Part shown: one piece after another, positions 47,811 through 57,559 of the stretch
Layout of the letters: each line of letters opens with the position of its first letter
Numbering within the stretch: the stretch's first letter is position 1
Origin: Mucilaginibacter glaciei
GTDB taxonomy: Bacteria; Bacteroidota; Bacteroidia; Sphingobacteriales; Sphingobacteriaceae
Length of the DNA: 64,000 bases
Assembly (NCBI RefSeq): GCF_014773245.1
Contig: NZ_JACWMX010000002.1
Location: forward strand, 124,001-188,000
Direction: 5' to 3'
Notes under the pieces: model-generated
What the model was told of the DNA's origin: nothing
Databases searched by the model: none
Seen by the model: only the letters and a program-made list of their open reading frames with translations
Translations under genes and position numbers: made by a program

Positions 47811-48466
47811 ATGGCCGGGGCATTATTAAATTCATCCTTATACAACCTGTAAAGCGCAAGGTTATAAACCACACCTATCACAAAAAATAAGGTGATGAAA
47901 TAGTAGTTGTTTTCCTGCCATATTTTGTAATCAGTCAGGTTGATAAAAGCCATGGGTATAAGCCCTATTCTGATAGGTACACCCGTAAACGTTTCAAACA
48001 ATTTATCCCTTGCCGATTTGCGCGTGGTATCTAAAATATAGCCGGTATTATATAATCGCATGAGCCAGATCACTGATGGTGCGATCACCAGGAAAGCAAA
48101 GATCCAGAAGATAATACCCGGACTAAACGCCGAATAGGAGAAAAAATAATAGGATGCCATTACCCCTGTTATGGTATAAAATATACCGGGGAACGTAAAA
48201 TAGCTTTTCAGATAAGCAAAATACTTGCGGATAGCATCGTTCACTAACCCTTCCTTGATCCCCTTTTCTACTTTTAACAGGTTCTTAGGGTCGCCAAAAT
48301 CATTGCGGATAATATTATTAATGGCGTCCTGATAGGAGATATTGCCCGGCTGATCCTCCAGCGCTGTCAGGATATGATCATAAATCTCTTCGTAAGCTTC
48401 GCGGTACACCAGCGTTTCGTGAAGATAATCCTGCAAAGTCTTTAATTGCTCATCTGTTGGTTTCAT
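47807..48466 (-). CDS. membrane protein of the padR operon (first paralogue)
   Basis: The 219-residue protein has an N-terminal helical region (LKTLQDYLHETLVYREAYE, then EIYDHILTALED) and about five transmembrane segments between residues 70 and 210. It lies between padR and the second paralogue with 4-bp overlaps on both sides, indicating strict translational coupling. No catalytic residues are evident. By analogy with other PadR-associated membrane proteins it may be the target of PadR control. Confidence 0.75.
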   Translation of the reverse strand: MKPTDEQLKTLQDYLHETLVYREAYEEIYDHILTALEDQPGNISYQDAINNIIRNDFGDPKNLLKVEKGIKEGLVNDAIRKYFAYLKSYFTFPGIFYTITGVMASYYFFSYSAFSPGIIFWIFAFLVIAPSVIWLMRLYNTGYILDTTRKSARDKLFETFTGVPIRIGLIPMAFINLTDYKIWQENNYYFITLFFVIGVVYNLALYRLYKDEFNNAPAI

Positions 48467-48801
48467 TTGGCAGCCGGTTTAAGGTTCAACAATGTTTGCA
48501 GCTGATCTATAAATGCCCGGGCTTCGGTCAACTTACTGGTTACTTCTTTGCCACCCCGCTCGGTAAGGCGATAATATTTACGCACCCGGTTATCTACTAT
48601 CTGGGTAAAGGTTTCTAAGAAACCATCGGCCTCCAGTTTGTGCAGGGCAGGATACAAAGCGCCCTCGGTAAGCATAACCTCTCCGTCAGATACTTCCTTT
48701 ACCTTTTGGGTTATCTCGTACCCATACATCTCGTCGTTGTCTTCCAACAGCTTTAAAATGATAGTTTGCAGGCTGCCTTTTAGTAATGGGTTGGTACTCA
48801 T
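48463..48801 (-). CDS. PadR family transcriptional regulator
   Basis: This 112-residue winged-helix regulator opens with LKGSLQTIILKLLEDNDEMYGYEITQKVKEVSDGEVMLTEGALYPALHKLE, the PadR N-terminal domain; here it is cited in pieces: LLEDNDEMYGYEI and EGALYPALHKLEADGFL. It has a short C-terminal dimerisation helix as in PadR subfamily 2. It probably represses its own operon. An inverted repeat with 14-bp arms ending in ATACATA lies 19 bp upstream of the start and overlaps the expected -33 region. The start codon is 4 bp after the -7 box, so the mRNA may be leaderless. Confidence 0.93.
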   Translation of the reverse strand: MSTNPLLKGSLQTIILKLLEDNDEMYGYEITQKVKEVSDGEVMLTEGALYPALHKLEADGFLETFTQIVDNRVRKYYRLTERGGKEVTSKLTEARAFIDQLQTLLNLKPAAK

Positions 48802-48805
48802 AATT

Positions 48806-48813
48806 CAAATATA
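48806..48813 (-). promoter_or_regulatory. -7 box (TATATTTG) of the padR operon, leaderless geometry
   Basis: An exact TAnnTTTG match on the minus strand ends only 4 bp before the padR ATG. With the usual distance to the transcription start, the first transcribed base would be at or beside the A of ATG. Confidence 0.55.
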
Positions 48814-48819
48814 TAAAAT

Positions 48820-48854
48820 AATTTATATACATAAGAAAACTATGTATATAAATT
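48820..48854. promoter_or_regulatory. probable PadR operator (perfect inverted repeat)
   Basis: AATTTATATACATA (48820-48833) and TATGTATATAAATT (48841-48854) are perfect inverted repeats around a 7-bp spacer. PadR proteins commonly bind ATGT/ACAT-type dyads at their own promoters, and this dyad covers the -20 to -53 zone of the padR promoter. Confidence 0.65.
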
Positions 48855-48986
48855 TAAAAGTTAATATTGATTTGATCACAGATCGAAATCAAGGGCAATC
48901 TCCGAATATACTGTTGGCTAAAATTCTATTAAGGATTGCATTGTCGCTACCGCTCCGCGCAATGAAGTGCGGCAAAAAATGAGGCA

Positions 48987-49013
48987 TAAAAAAAGCCCCG
49001 AAAAAGCGGGGCT
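48987..49013 (-). terminator. terminator of gyrB
   Basis: A 7-bp GC-rich stem (48994-49000 with 49007-49013) has an AAAAAG loop and, on the minus strand, is followed by a U tract (complement of 48988-48994). It lies 50 bp past the gyrB stop. The rest of the gap back to padR has only degraded REP-like words (near 48938-48966). Confidence 0.8.
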
Positions 49014-49063
49014 CAATATCATTTCTAAAATCAACTGCACATTCGCAAATCTGCAAATCTATC

Positions 49064-51097
<2,034 letters not shown>

Positions 51098-51241
51098 CTA
51101 TATGCCAATAGCAAAACGATTTATCGCCATTGTTTACACCTATTTTTTTATCAACACTTTAACTAAAAATCCACATACCACGCTCCATTGGCTGCATACA
51201 TACATTTAGTGATCTTAATTAGGAAACTTGTACCGAAAGAT

Positions 51242-51249
51242 TATCTTTG
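51242..51249 (+). promoter_or_regulatory. -7 box (TATCTTTG) for the OmpH-like gene
   Basis: An exact TAnnTTTG match lies 25 bp before the ATG at 51275. It falls inside the upstream extension of the open frame (from 51188), which supports the downstream start. Confidence 0.5.
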
Positions 51250-51274
51250 TCAAAATTTTTTTACGATAAACACA

Positions 51275-51871
51275 ATGAAAATCAAGACGTCAATTGTTGC
51301 AAAATCAGTTTTAATACTATCAATTGCTGCAAGTGTTGCTGCCTGCAACCAAAATAAACCAGAAACTAAAACTGCTGCTGCAGCCCCATCTGAAGTGGTT
51401 GGCAAACAGGATGTAGTTTTCTTTAACCAGGATTCGGTTGTATCTCAATACGATTACATCAAGGATATGGACAAGCGCCTTGATGCTAAAGGTAAAGCTG
51501 CACAGGCCGATGTACAATCGCGCCAGCAAGCCATTCAGCGCGAAATTGCCGAATACCAAAAAAATGCCGCTACCATGAGTGCCGAGCAACGTGCACCTAT
51601 CGAGCAACGCCTGCAACGTAAGGGACAGGAATTTCAACAATACCAGCAAAATGCCGGTGCGCAGGTTCAAAATGAGCAGGTTGCAGAGCAAACTAAACTT
51701 TACGAAAAATTGGTTGACTTTACTAAAGCCTTAGCTAAAGAAAAAGGTTATAAAATGGTGTTAACCTTTAAAAAAGGCGACCCGACCGTAATGTACGGTG
51801 ATGCGAGCCTGGATGTCACTGCTGATGTGATCAAAGGATTGAACGCCGCCTACGCTAAAGACAAGAAATAG
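51275..51871 (+). CDS. OmpH/Skp-family lipoprotein
   Basis: The 198-residue product has a lipoprotein signal with lipobox SVAAC (Cys24). The mature part fits the OmpH (Skp) periplasmic chaperone pattern: a short beta segment (VVFFNQDSVVSQYDYI), then a long, strongly coiled-coil, Gln/Glu/Lys/Ala-rich helical hairpin (about residues 70-150), then a closing strand region (KGYKMVLTFKKGDPTVMYG). Skp-type proteins bind unfolded outer membrane proteins; most are soluble, while this one should be membrane-tethered. Monocistronic, followed by a hairpin. Confidence 0.88.
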   Translation: MKIKTSIVAKSVLILSIAASVAACNQNKPETKTAAAAPSEVVGKQDVVFFNQDSVVSQYDYIKDMDKRLDAKGKAAQADVQSRQQAIQREIAEYQKNAATMSAEQRAPIEQRLQRKGQEFQQYQQNAGAQVQNEQVAEQTKLYEKLVDFTKALAKEKGYKMVLTFKKGDPTVMYGDASLDVTADVIKGLNAAYAKDKK

Positions 51872-51872
51872 T

Positions 51873-51910
51873 AGATGTGCAAATATGCAGATGTGCGAAT
51901 GTGCAGATGC
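51873..51910. repeat. TGCAGATG word repeat
   Basis: GATGTGCAAATATGCAGATG and a second half-copy (GTGCGAATGTGCAGATG) follow the stop directly. Related words occur at about 29196-29240 and, inverted, at about 49031-49063. Confidence 0.5.
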
Positions 51911-51933
51911 CTGTTAAATAAATAAAGATTATT

Positions 51934-51960
51934 GAAACCCCGGCCATTGGTTGGGGTTTC
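51934..51960 (+). terminator. terminator-like hairpin after the OmpH-like gene
   Basis: GAAACCCC (51934-51941) pairs with GGGGTTTC (51953-51960), with additional inner GG/TT wobble pairs and CC/GG pairs around an ATT loop. It is followed by TTATT only, so it is a weak intrinsic terminator. Confidence 0.6.
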
Positions 51961-51982
51961 TTATTGAACAAGATATTGATAT

Positions 51983-52453
51983 ATGAAACACGAAGACTTT
52001 ATGCAGATGGCTATCGACCTGTCTGAATATAACGTAAAACAAGGATTGGGCGGCCCCTTTGGTGCAGTTATTGTAAAAGACGGAATGGTGCTTGCCCGCA
52101 GCGCCAACAAAGTAGTGCCCACTAACGATCCAACTGCGCATGCCGAGGTATCGGCCATACGACTGGCCTGCCAGGAACTGGGGAGTTTTAACTTAGAAGG
52201 TTGCGAAATTTACACCAGTTGCGAACCCTGCCCGATGTGCCTGGGCGCCATTTACTGGGCGAGGATAGATAAGATCTACTACGCCAATACCAAGGCTGAT
52301 GCCGCCGCAATAGGCTTCGACGATCATTTTATTTACGATGAACTGGATAAGCCGATGGATAAGCGCAAAATGCCTTTTGTGCAATTAATGCGCGACGAAG
52401 CCCAGTCTGCCTTTAAGCTTTGGGAAAATTCGGAATTGAAGACGGATTATTAG
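51983..52453 (+). CDS. guaD: guanine deaminase (cytidine deaminase-like fold)
   Basis: The 156-residue zinc deaminase has the ligand and proton-shuttle motif TAHAEVSAIR (His53, Glu55) and SCEPCPMCLG (Cys83, Cys86). The C-terminal stretch GFDDHFIYDELDKP is characteristic of GuaD of the Bacillus type, which converts guanine to xanthine, and is not found in tRNA adenosine deaminase TadA. GuaD is therefore preferred over TadA. The 3' end overlaps the converging oxidoreductase gene by 4 bp. Confidence 0.88.
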   Translation: MKHEDFMQMAIDLSEYNVKQGLGGPFGAVIVKDGMVLARSANKVVPTNDPTAHAEVSAIRLACQELGSFNLEGCEIYTSCEPCPMCLGAIYWARIDKIYYANTKADAAAIGFDDHFIYDELDKPMDKRKMPFVQLMRDEAQSAFKLWENSELKTDY

Positions 52454-53424
52454 GAATTAGTAGTAACAACTATCTTCCCGCCGGCCCGGTTGCTATCCAT
52501 TAATTGATGGGCCGCCTGAATATCGGCAAGATTAAATACTTTACCAAGACTCAGTTTAATTGCTCCGCTTTCAACATCGTTTATGAACGATTGGAAATGC
52601 TCTTTGCCTGCTTTAACCTGGCCGGAATCATAAACGGTCAGGCTTACCGTAGCTGGTATAAATTCCATGGGTGCAAAGTCAGCAACAGACCATTTCTCTG
52701 CCAGCATCCCGGTCATACAAACCGAGCCGCCCGGTGCTGCACTGGCTAAAGAATCCTTAAGCGTAACGGTACCAATCAACTCTAACACCTTATCAACTCC
52801 CGTTGGATATACCTCCCTTACTTTTGAAGCAATTTCGCCGCTATCTATAATAACATTTTGTGCGCCGTTATCGGTAAGCATGGCTTTCCGTCCGTCATCA
52901 CGGGTTGTCGCGACAACCTTTACTCCGCTTTGCTTTGCCATTTGAGCGGCAAGCAAACCTATGGAAGAAGTACCGCCGCGAATGAGTAGTATGTCTCCGG
53001 ATTTTATTTTAAGCGCAAGATGCAATGAGCCATATACTGTTTCAAACATCTCGGGCAAGGCCCCTAATTGATCCCACGCAAGGTGGCTTTTAAATGGATA
53101 AAGCAATTCTTTTGGCAACAACGTATATTCTGCATAGCTGCCGTCAAAATCACGGCCCATACCACCCATGCAGGCTGCGACCTTTTGCCCCGGTTGATAC
53201 TGGCCGCTGGGGTCGTTATCTACCACACCTACGCACTCGATACCCAATACCCGCGGAAATTTGACGTTGGGAGAGTAACCCTTACGGGTCATCAACTCGG
53301 ACCGGTTTAAGCCGAACGCCATCACTTTTACCAATACCCAGCCATCCTTAATAACAGGTAACGCCCTTTCTTCGATCACCAAATTCTCCGGCCCTCCCGG
53401 ATTGGATATTACTGCGGCTTTCAC
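52450..53424 (-). CDS. zinc-free medium-chain quinone oxidoreductase-like protein
   Basis: This 324-residue MDR-superfamily protein has a GroES-like N-terminal half (VISNPGGPENLVIEERALP) and a Rossmann loop ILLIRGGTSSIGLLAAQMA near the middle. No catalytic or structural zinc cysteine motifs are present, so it belongs to the quinone reductase/enoyl reductase-like branch and should use NADPH. It is only distantly related to the gene at 997-1980. The stop overlaps that of guaD tail-to-tail. Upstream lies kdsA on the same strand, with a 14-bp gap, so it may be read through from the KDO operon. Confidence 0.88.
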   Translation of the reverse strand: MKAAVISNPGGPENLVIEERALPVIKDGWVLVKVMAFGLNRSELMTRKGYSPNVKFPRVLGIECVGVVDNDPSGQYQPGQKVAACMGGMGRDFDGSYAEYTLLPKELLYPFKSHLAWDQLGALPEMFETVYGSLHLALKIKSGDILLIRGGTSSIGLLAAQMAKQSGVKVVATTRDDGRKAMLTDNGAQNVIIDSGEIASKVREVYPTGVDKVLELIGTVTLKDSLASAAPGGSVCMTGMLAEKWSVADFAPMEFIPATVSLTVYDSGQVKAGKEHFQSFINDVESGAIKLSLGKVFNLADIQAAHQLMDSNRAGGKIVVTTNS

Positions 53425-53438
53425 GGTATGCTATTTAT

Positions 53439-54218
53439 TTAGTTTATCAACGACTTTATCAGCTCTTCCAGATCATTCAAAAACAACATGTTCGGGCCGT
53501 CGCTTAGGGCATGGTCGGGATCTGGGTGGGTTTCGATGAAATAACCGCTGGCACCAAATGCTTTTGCGGCATGGGCCATATTCGGTACGAATTTTCGGTC
53601 GCCGCCGGTTTTGCCGCCTGCACCGCCGGGGCGCTGTACCGAGTGGGTACAATCCATACACACGGGGTAGCCAAATTCCTTCATATCATAAATGTTCCGG
53701 AAATCTACCGCGAGATTGTTATAACCGAAAGAGTTACCACGCTCCGTTAAAATGATCTGCTCGTTACCGGCCTCCTTTACCTTTTGTGCCGGGTAAAACA
53801 TATCCTGACCTGATAGGAACTGTGCCTTTTTAACATTTACCACTTTGCCTGTTTTAGCCGCGGCAACCAACAGATCTGTTTGGCGGCAAAGGAATGCCGG
53901 GATCTGCAAAATATCTACCACCTCTGCAGCAATAGCCGCCTGATAGGGTTCATGGATATCGGTTGTTACCTCCAAACCAAACTTCTCTTTCACCTTGTTC
54001 AGCATCTCCAAGCCCTTTTCAATACCCGGCCCACGGTAGGCACTGATGCTGGTACGGTTGGCCTTATCAAACGATGATTTGAACACCATGGTAACCGGAT
54101 ACTTGCTTTTAATTTCAGCTACCTTACCGGCAACGGTGTATAAAAGATCCTGGTTTTCCATTACGCATGGGCCAACAATAAAAAAAGGTTTTTCGGTGAT
54201 GTCTTTATACAATGCCAT
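53439..54218 (-). CDS. kdsA: 3-deoxy-8-phosphooctulonate synthase (KDO-8-P synthase)
   Basis: This 259-residue TIM-barrel enzyme condenses phosphoenolpyruvate with arabinose 5-phosphate to KDO-8-phosphate for lipopolysaccharide. Conserved segments are VFKSSFDKANRTS, TDIHEP, IPAFLCRQTDLL and the metal or substrate region FIETHPDPDHA. The N-terminal GPCVMEN carries Cys where the E. coli enzyme has Asn, which marks the metal-dependent class. I chose the ATG at 54218 (MALYKDI), eight codons after the first possible start. It overlaps kdsB by 14 bp. Upstream neighbours kdsB and kdsD complete most of the pathway. Confidence 0.95.
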   Translation of the reverse strand: MALYKDITEKPFFIVGPCVMENQDLLYTVAGKVAEIKSKYPVTMVFKSSFDKANRTSISAYRGPGIEKGLEMLNKVKEKFGLEVTTDIHEPYQAAIAAEVVDILQIPAFLCRQTDLLVAAAKTGKVVNVKKAQFLSGQDMFYPAQKVKEAGNEQIILTERGNSFGYNNLAVDFRNIYDMKEFGYPVCMDCTHSVQRPGGAGGKTGGDRKFVPNMAHAAKAFGASGYFIETHPDPDHALSDGPNMLFLNDLEELIKSLIN

Positions 54219-54945
54219 TGTCTGCAATTTTTTTACGCGCATGCTCCAGGTCCTCCGGGGTATCTACCCCCTTTTCGAAACCGGCCACTGCTATCATTTT
54301 TATTTTATAGCCATTTTCAATGGCCCTTAGTTGTTCTAATTTTTCTGATGCCTCTAAAAACGATACCGGCAGCTTTACAAACTCCGGCAAAAAGCTTGCC
54401 TTATAAGCATATACCCCCATGTGCTTTTTATAAGCCGAGGCATCGTCTAATATCGTATCCCTTGAAAACGGGATGGCGTAACGCGAAAAGTATAGGGCAA
54501 AGTCGTTCATATCGGTAACTACCTTTACCAGGTTGGGGTTGTGCAGCTCATCAAGGTCCGCTACCGGGGCATAAACACTGCCCATATCTGCACCGCTTTG
54601 CTGCAAAGCAGTTATTAATCGGTCAACTATATCCGCATCAAAAAACGGTTCATCGCCCTGCACGTTGATCACCATATCGCAGGGAATAGTTGCAGCAACC
54701 TCGGCTATCCTGTCCGTACCGCTGGGGTGATCTTCGCGGGTCATGAGTACATTGTTGGTGAACGTTTTGCAAACGTTAAATACCTCATTACTATCAGCCG
54801 CTATCCAGATCTCCTGGTGTAGTGTAGACTTTAAACATGCTTCGTAAACGCGTTGGATGACAGGCTTACCGCCAAGGTCAAGCAGCATTTTCCCCGGCAA
54901 ACGGGTCGACTTTAAGCGGGCGGGTATAACTATGATCGTTTTCAT
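54205..54945 (-). CDS. kdsB: 3-deoxy-manno-octulosonate cytidylyltransferase (CMP-KDO synthetase)
   Basis: This 246-residue enzyme activates KDO with CTP. It opens with IIVIPARLKSTRLPGK, the nucleotidyltransferase signature, and contains MTREDHPSGTDRIAEV and NVQGDEPF, typical of KdsB. The length is standard. The gene is 8 bp downstream of kdsD and overlaps kdsA, so the three form an operon. The KDO-8-P phosphatase KdsC, needed between KdsA and KdsB, is not encoded here. Confidence 0.96.
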   Translation of the reverse strand: MKTIIVIPARLKSTRLPGKMLLDLGGKPVIQRVYEACLKSTLHQEIWIAADSNEVFNVCKTFTNNVLMTREDHPSGTDRIAEVAATIPCDMVINVQGDEPFFDADIVDRLITALQQSGADMGSVYAPVADLDELHNPNLVKVVTDMNDFALYFSRYAIPFSRDTILDDASAYKKHMGVYAYKASFLPEFVKLPVSFLEASEKLEQLRAIENGYKIKMIAVAGFEKGVDTPEDLEHARKKIADNGIV

Positions 54946-54953
54946 GCCCTTAC

Positions 54954-55889
54954 TTAAACCTGATTAAAGATCTGGTAAATACCTGTTACCCTGTTGCCCG
55001 CATTGCGGATAAGTAAGGTAGTGATCTTACGCTCCATCATCAGTTCTTCCGCATCGTAAACCAGTTCGGTTTCATCAACCATAATCGGCGTGGCGTTCAT
55101 GATCTCTGTAATGGGCATGGATTGAATGTTTGGATATTTCACTAAGCCACGACGCAGGTCGCCATCAGTTATCACACCCTCTACCTTACCTGCCGAACCT
55201 ACTACCACCATGCCCAGTTTCCCTTCCGACATTTTTAGCACCAGTTGGGTAAACGTAGCATCTGCTTCGATAAAAGGCAGCGCATCGGTACGCATCAGGT
55301 CTTTGACCTTAACTAACAATTTGCGGCCCAGCCTGCCGCCGGGATGAAAGCGTGCAAAATCAGCCGGACTAAAATCCCGCAACGTCATCAGCGCGACGGC
55401 TAAGGCATCGCCCATCACTAAGGTAGCTGTAGTTGATGATGTAGGGGCCAACTCCAGCGGGCAGGCCTCCTGTTTTACGTTTACGTTAAGGCAATGATCG
55501 GCGTTTTTAGCCAGGGTTGATTGCGTATTGCCGGTAATGGCAATGAATTTATTTTTATTCCATTTCAAAAATGGGATGATCTTTAAAACTTCTTCGGTTT
55601 CGCCCGAGTAGGATATCAGCATCACGATGTCATCGGCAGCTATCATCCCCAGGTCGCCGTGAAAGGCTTCGGAAGGGTGCATGAAAAAGCTGGGTGTGCC
55701 GGTGCTGGTAAAAGTAGCAGAGATCTTACGGCCAATGTGGCCCGATTTACCCATTCCACACACTACCAGGCGGCCCTTGCTTTCCATTATAGCCCGGGCG
55801 GTTTGGGTAAACTGCTCGTCTATCATGCCGGCAACGTGCTGCAGCGAGGCAATCTCGATATCGAATACTTTTTGGGCTATACTTTTCAT
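54954..55889 (-). CDS. kdsD: arabinose-5-phosphate isomerase (KpsF/GutQ family)
   Basis: This 311-residue SIS-CBS protein isomerises ribulose 5-phosphate to arabinose 5-phosphate, the first step of KDO synthesis. The SIS domain shows VCGMGKSGHIGRKISATFTS then HPSEAFHGDLGMI, and STTATLVMGDALAVAL is diagnostic of the family. Two CBS domains fill the C-terminal third (from about residue 205). It heads the kdsD-kdsB-kdsA operon; the 343-bp region upstream carries GGAACA-type repeats. Confidence 0.95.
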   Translation of the reverse strand: MKSIAQKVFDIEIASLQHVAGMIDEQFTQTARAIMESKGRLVVCGMGKSGHIGRKISATFTSTGTPSFFMHPSEAFHGDLGMIAADDIVMLISYSGETEEVLKIIPFLKWNKNKFIAITGNTQSTLAKNADHCLNVNVKQEACPLELAPTSSTTATLVMGDALAVALMTLRDFSPADFARFHPGGRLGRKLLVKVKDLMRTDALPFIEADATFTQLVLKMSEGKLGMVVVGSAGKVEGVITDGDLRRGLVKYPNIQSMPITEIMNATPIMVDETELVYDAEELMMERKITTLLIRNAGNRVTGIYQIFNQV

Positions 55890-56001
55890 ATAAGCTGTAA
55901 CAGCTTAAGGGTACTAAACTGGCTGCAATATTACTCAATAAATTTTAGATGTGGTATGTGTCTGCCGCGTGGCAGCCGGCTAAAAAAAATCCAATTCCAT
56001 C

Positions 56002-56051
56002 TTTCTGCTTACGGAGAAAGGGTGGTCAAGCGAAGCAATGACCGGGTGAGT
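56002..56051. repeat. 50-bp direct repeat, left copy
   Basis: It aligns without gaps to 56180-56229 at 44 of 50 positions; both end in GCAATGACCGGGTGAGT. The pair brackets the GGAACA array in the gap between kdsD and the S4 gene. Confidence 0.8.
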
Positions 56052-56085
56052 TGACTCCCCAGACACAGCTTTTGTACCGGCATAG

Positions 56086-56160
56086 TGTTCCGCTTAAAAT
56101 GGAACAAAACGGAACACTTTTTTGAAAAACGGAACAGGCAGCGGAACACCCGGCGGAACA
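56086..56160. repeat. array of GGAACA motifs with 10-20 bp spacing
   Basis: GGAACA occurs at 56101, 56111, 56131, 56143 and 56155, and its complement TGTTCC at 56086. Spacings of 10, 20, 12 and 12 bp are close to helical turns. It lies about 200-270 bp upstream of the kdsD start. The array could bind a regulator or be a member of an intergenic repeat family. Confidence 0.65.
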
Positions 56161-56179
56161 CGTCACTGTACCCCCCCTC

Positions 56180-56229
56180 TTTCGGCTTGCGGAGAGAGGG
56201 GGGTCGAGCGGAGCAATGACCGGGTGAGT
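56180..56229. repeat. 50-bp direct repeat, right copy
   Basis: Partner of 56002-56051, abutting the 3' end of the S4 gene. The rest of the 55890-56232 gap has no gene. Confidence 0.8.
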
Positions 56230-56232
56230 CGG

Positions 56233-56649
56233 TTACTCCTCTTCCTTCTCCGGCGCTTTATCAAAAAAGTTGTCTTTCAGGTCGTCTGTTTCGCGGCGGT
56301 CGCGCTTGGTGGGGCGGCCTGCGCCTCGGTCGCGTTTTAATACCGGTGCATGGAACATTGATTTAAAGGCCGTGGTTTGCTCAACCGGGGTTATGTCCTG
56401 GTAGTAATCTACCGCTTTTTTAGCATCAACCCTATTCTCTAATAAACCGGCAACCATGATCACTTTACGGTCGGGCCCTTTCGAGATCTGGTAACGCTCC
56501 CCTATCTTAACTTCATGCGATGCTTTGATGTTATTGCTTTCTAACTTAACGCGCCCGGCCTTGCAGGCGTCCGACGCCAACGTGCGGGTTTTAAACATGC
56601 GTATGGCCCACAAATACTTATCTATCCTTAACTTTTCCTTTTCAGCCAT
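56233..56649 (-). CDS. S4 domain RNA-binding protein (Hsp15-like)
   Basis: The 138-residue protein has an N-terminal S4 domain: RIDKYLWAIRMFKTRTLASDACKAG then VKLESNNIKASHEVKIG, which binds structured RNA. The C-terminus is basic and then acidic (RDRGAGRPTKRDRRETDD, ending EKEEE). This matches the Hsp15/YrfH-like group that binds nascent-chain-carrying 50S subunits, although the specific role in Bacteroidota is not shown. Its ATG lies close to the divergent dapD start. Monocistronic on the minus strand, unless it reads through to kdsD. Confidence 0.88.
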   Translation of the reverse strand: MAEKEKLRIDKYLWAIRMFKTRTLASDACKAGRVKLESNNIKASHEVKIGERYQISKGPDRKVIMVAGLLENRVDAKKAVDYYQDITPVEQTTAFKSMFHAPVLKRDRGAGRPTKRDRRETDDLKDNFFDKAPEKEEE

Positions 56650-56731
56650 GTTGTATTATAATATCTGATACTTCAATTGAAACAAATCTCCTTAAAAATC
56701 CTTTAATTTGACAAAATTTTATATTACATAG

Positions 56732-57547
56732 ATGATCGAGCTTAAAAAAATGATTGAGGATGCCTGGGATAACCGCAGCCTTTTGAGTGAAAACGACTAT
56801 ATCAACGCCATTGAGGCTGTAATTGAACGCCTGGACAAAGGCGAAATACGTGTTGCCGAAATGATCGGCACCCGCTGGCACACTAACGAGTGGATCAAAA
56901 AAGCGGTGATCCTTTACTTCCCTACCCGCGCTATGGAAGAGATCAAAACCGGCCCCTTCGTATTCCACGATAAAATGAAACTAAAAACCGACTACAAGCA
57001 AACCGGTGTACGCGTTGTGCCGCATGGTATTGCCCGTTACGGTGCTTACCTGGCTAAAGGCGTTATCATGATGCCATCGTACGTAAACATTGGCGCTTAT
57101 GTAGATGAAGGTACCATGGTTGATACCTGGGCTACAGTAGGCTCATGCGCGCAAATTGGCAAGCATGTTCACCTGAGCGGCGGTGTGGGTATTGGCGGTG
57201 TATTAGAGCCTATTCAAGGGTCGCCGGTAATTATCGAGGATAACTGTTTCCTGGGTTCCCGCGCTATTGTTGTTGAAGGTGTGCATGTAGAGAGCGAAGC
57301 CGTTTTAGGCGCTAACGTGGTATTAACCGCATCAACCAAAATTATCGACGTAACAGGCCCTGAGCCGGTTGAATATAAAAGCTTTGTACCGGCACGCTCG
57401 GTGGTGATACCGGGTTCATACACTAAAAAATTCCCGTCTGGCGATTACCAGGTGCCTTGTGCCCTGATCATCGGCAAGCGTAAAGAATCTACAGATAAAA
57501 AAACATCCTTAAACGATGCTTTACGTGAAAATAACGTAGCAGTTTAA
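56732..57547 (+). CDS. dapD: tetrahydrodipicolinate N-succinyltransferase
   Basis: This 271-residue left-handed beta-helix acyltransferase transfers succinyl from CoA to tetrahydrodipicolinate in the lysine/diaminopimelate pathway. The N-terminal helical domain is followed by hexapeptide repeats (VNIGAYVDEGTMVDTWATVGSCAQIGKHVHLSGGVGIGG, cited as VNIGAYVDEGTMVD and HLSGGVGIGGVLEP). The signature EDNCFLGSRAIVVEGV is intact. The length equals E. coli DapD (274). Monocistronic start, divergent from the S4 gene. Confidence 0.96.
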   Translation: MIELKKMIEDAWDNRSLLSENDYINAIEAVIERLDKGEIRVAEMIGTRWHTNEWIKKAVILYFPTRAMEEIKTGPFVFHDKMKLKTDYKQTGVRVVPHGIARYGAYLAKGVIMMPSYVNIGAYVDEGTMVDTWATVGSCAQIGKHVHLSGGVGIGGVLEPIQGSPVIIEDNCFLGSRAIVVEGVHVESEAVLGANVVLTASTKIIDVTGPEPVEYKSFVPARSVVIPGSYTKKFPSGDYQVPCALIIGKRKESTDKKTSLNDALRENNVAV

Positions 57548-57559
57548 ATATGAGATGTG

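Noticed and set aside
52450..52453. 4-bp tail-to-tail overlap of guaD and the oxidoreductase gene
   Set aside because: It is real but common in compact genomes, and no regulatory meaning can be inferred.
56122..56340. 72-codon frame through the GGAACA array
   Set aside because: It is composed of repeat sequence and the antisense of the S4 gene end.
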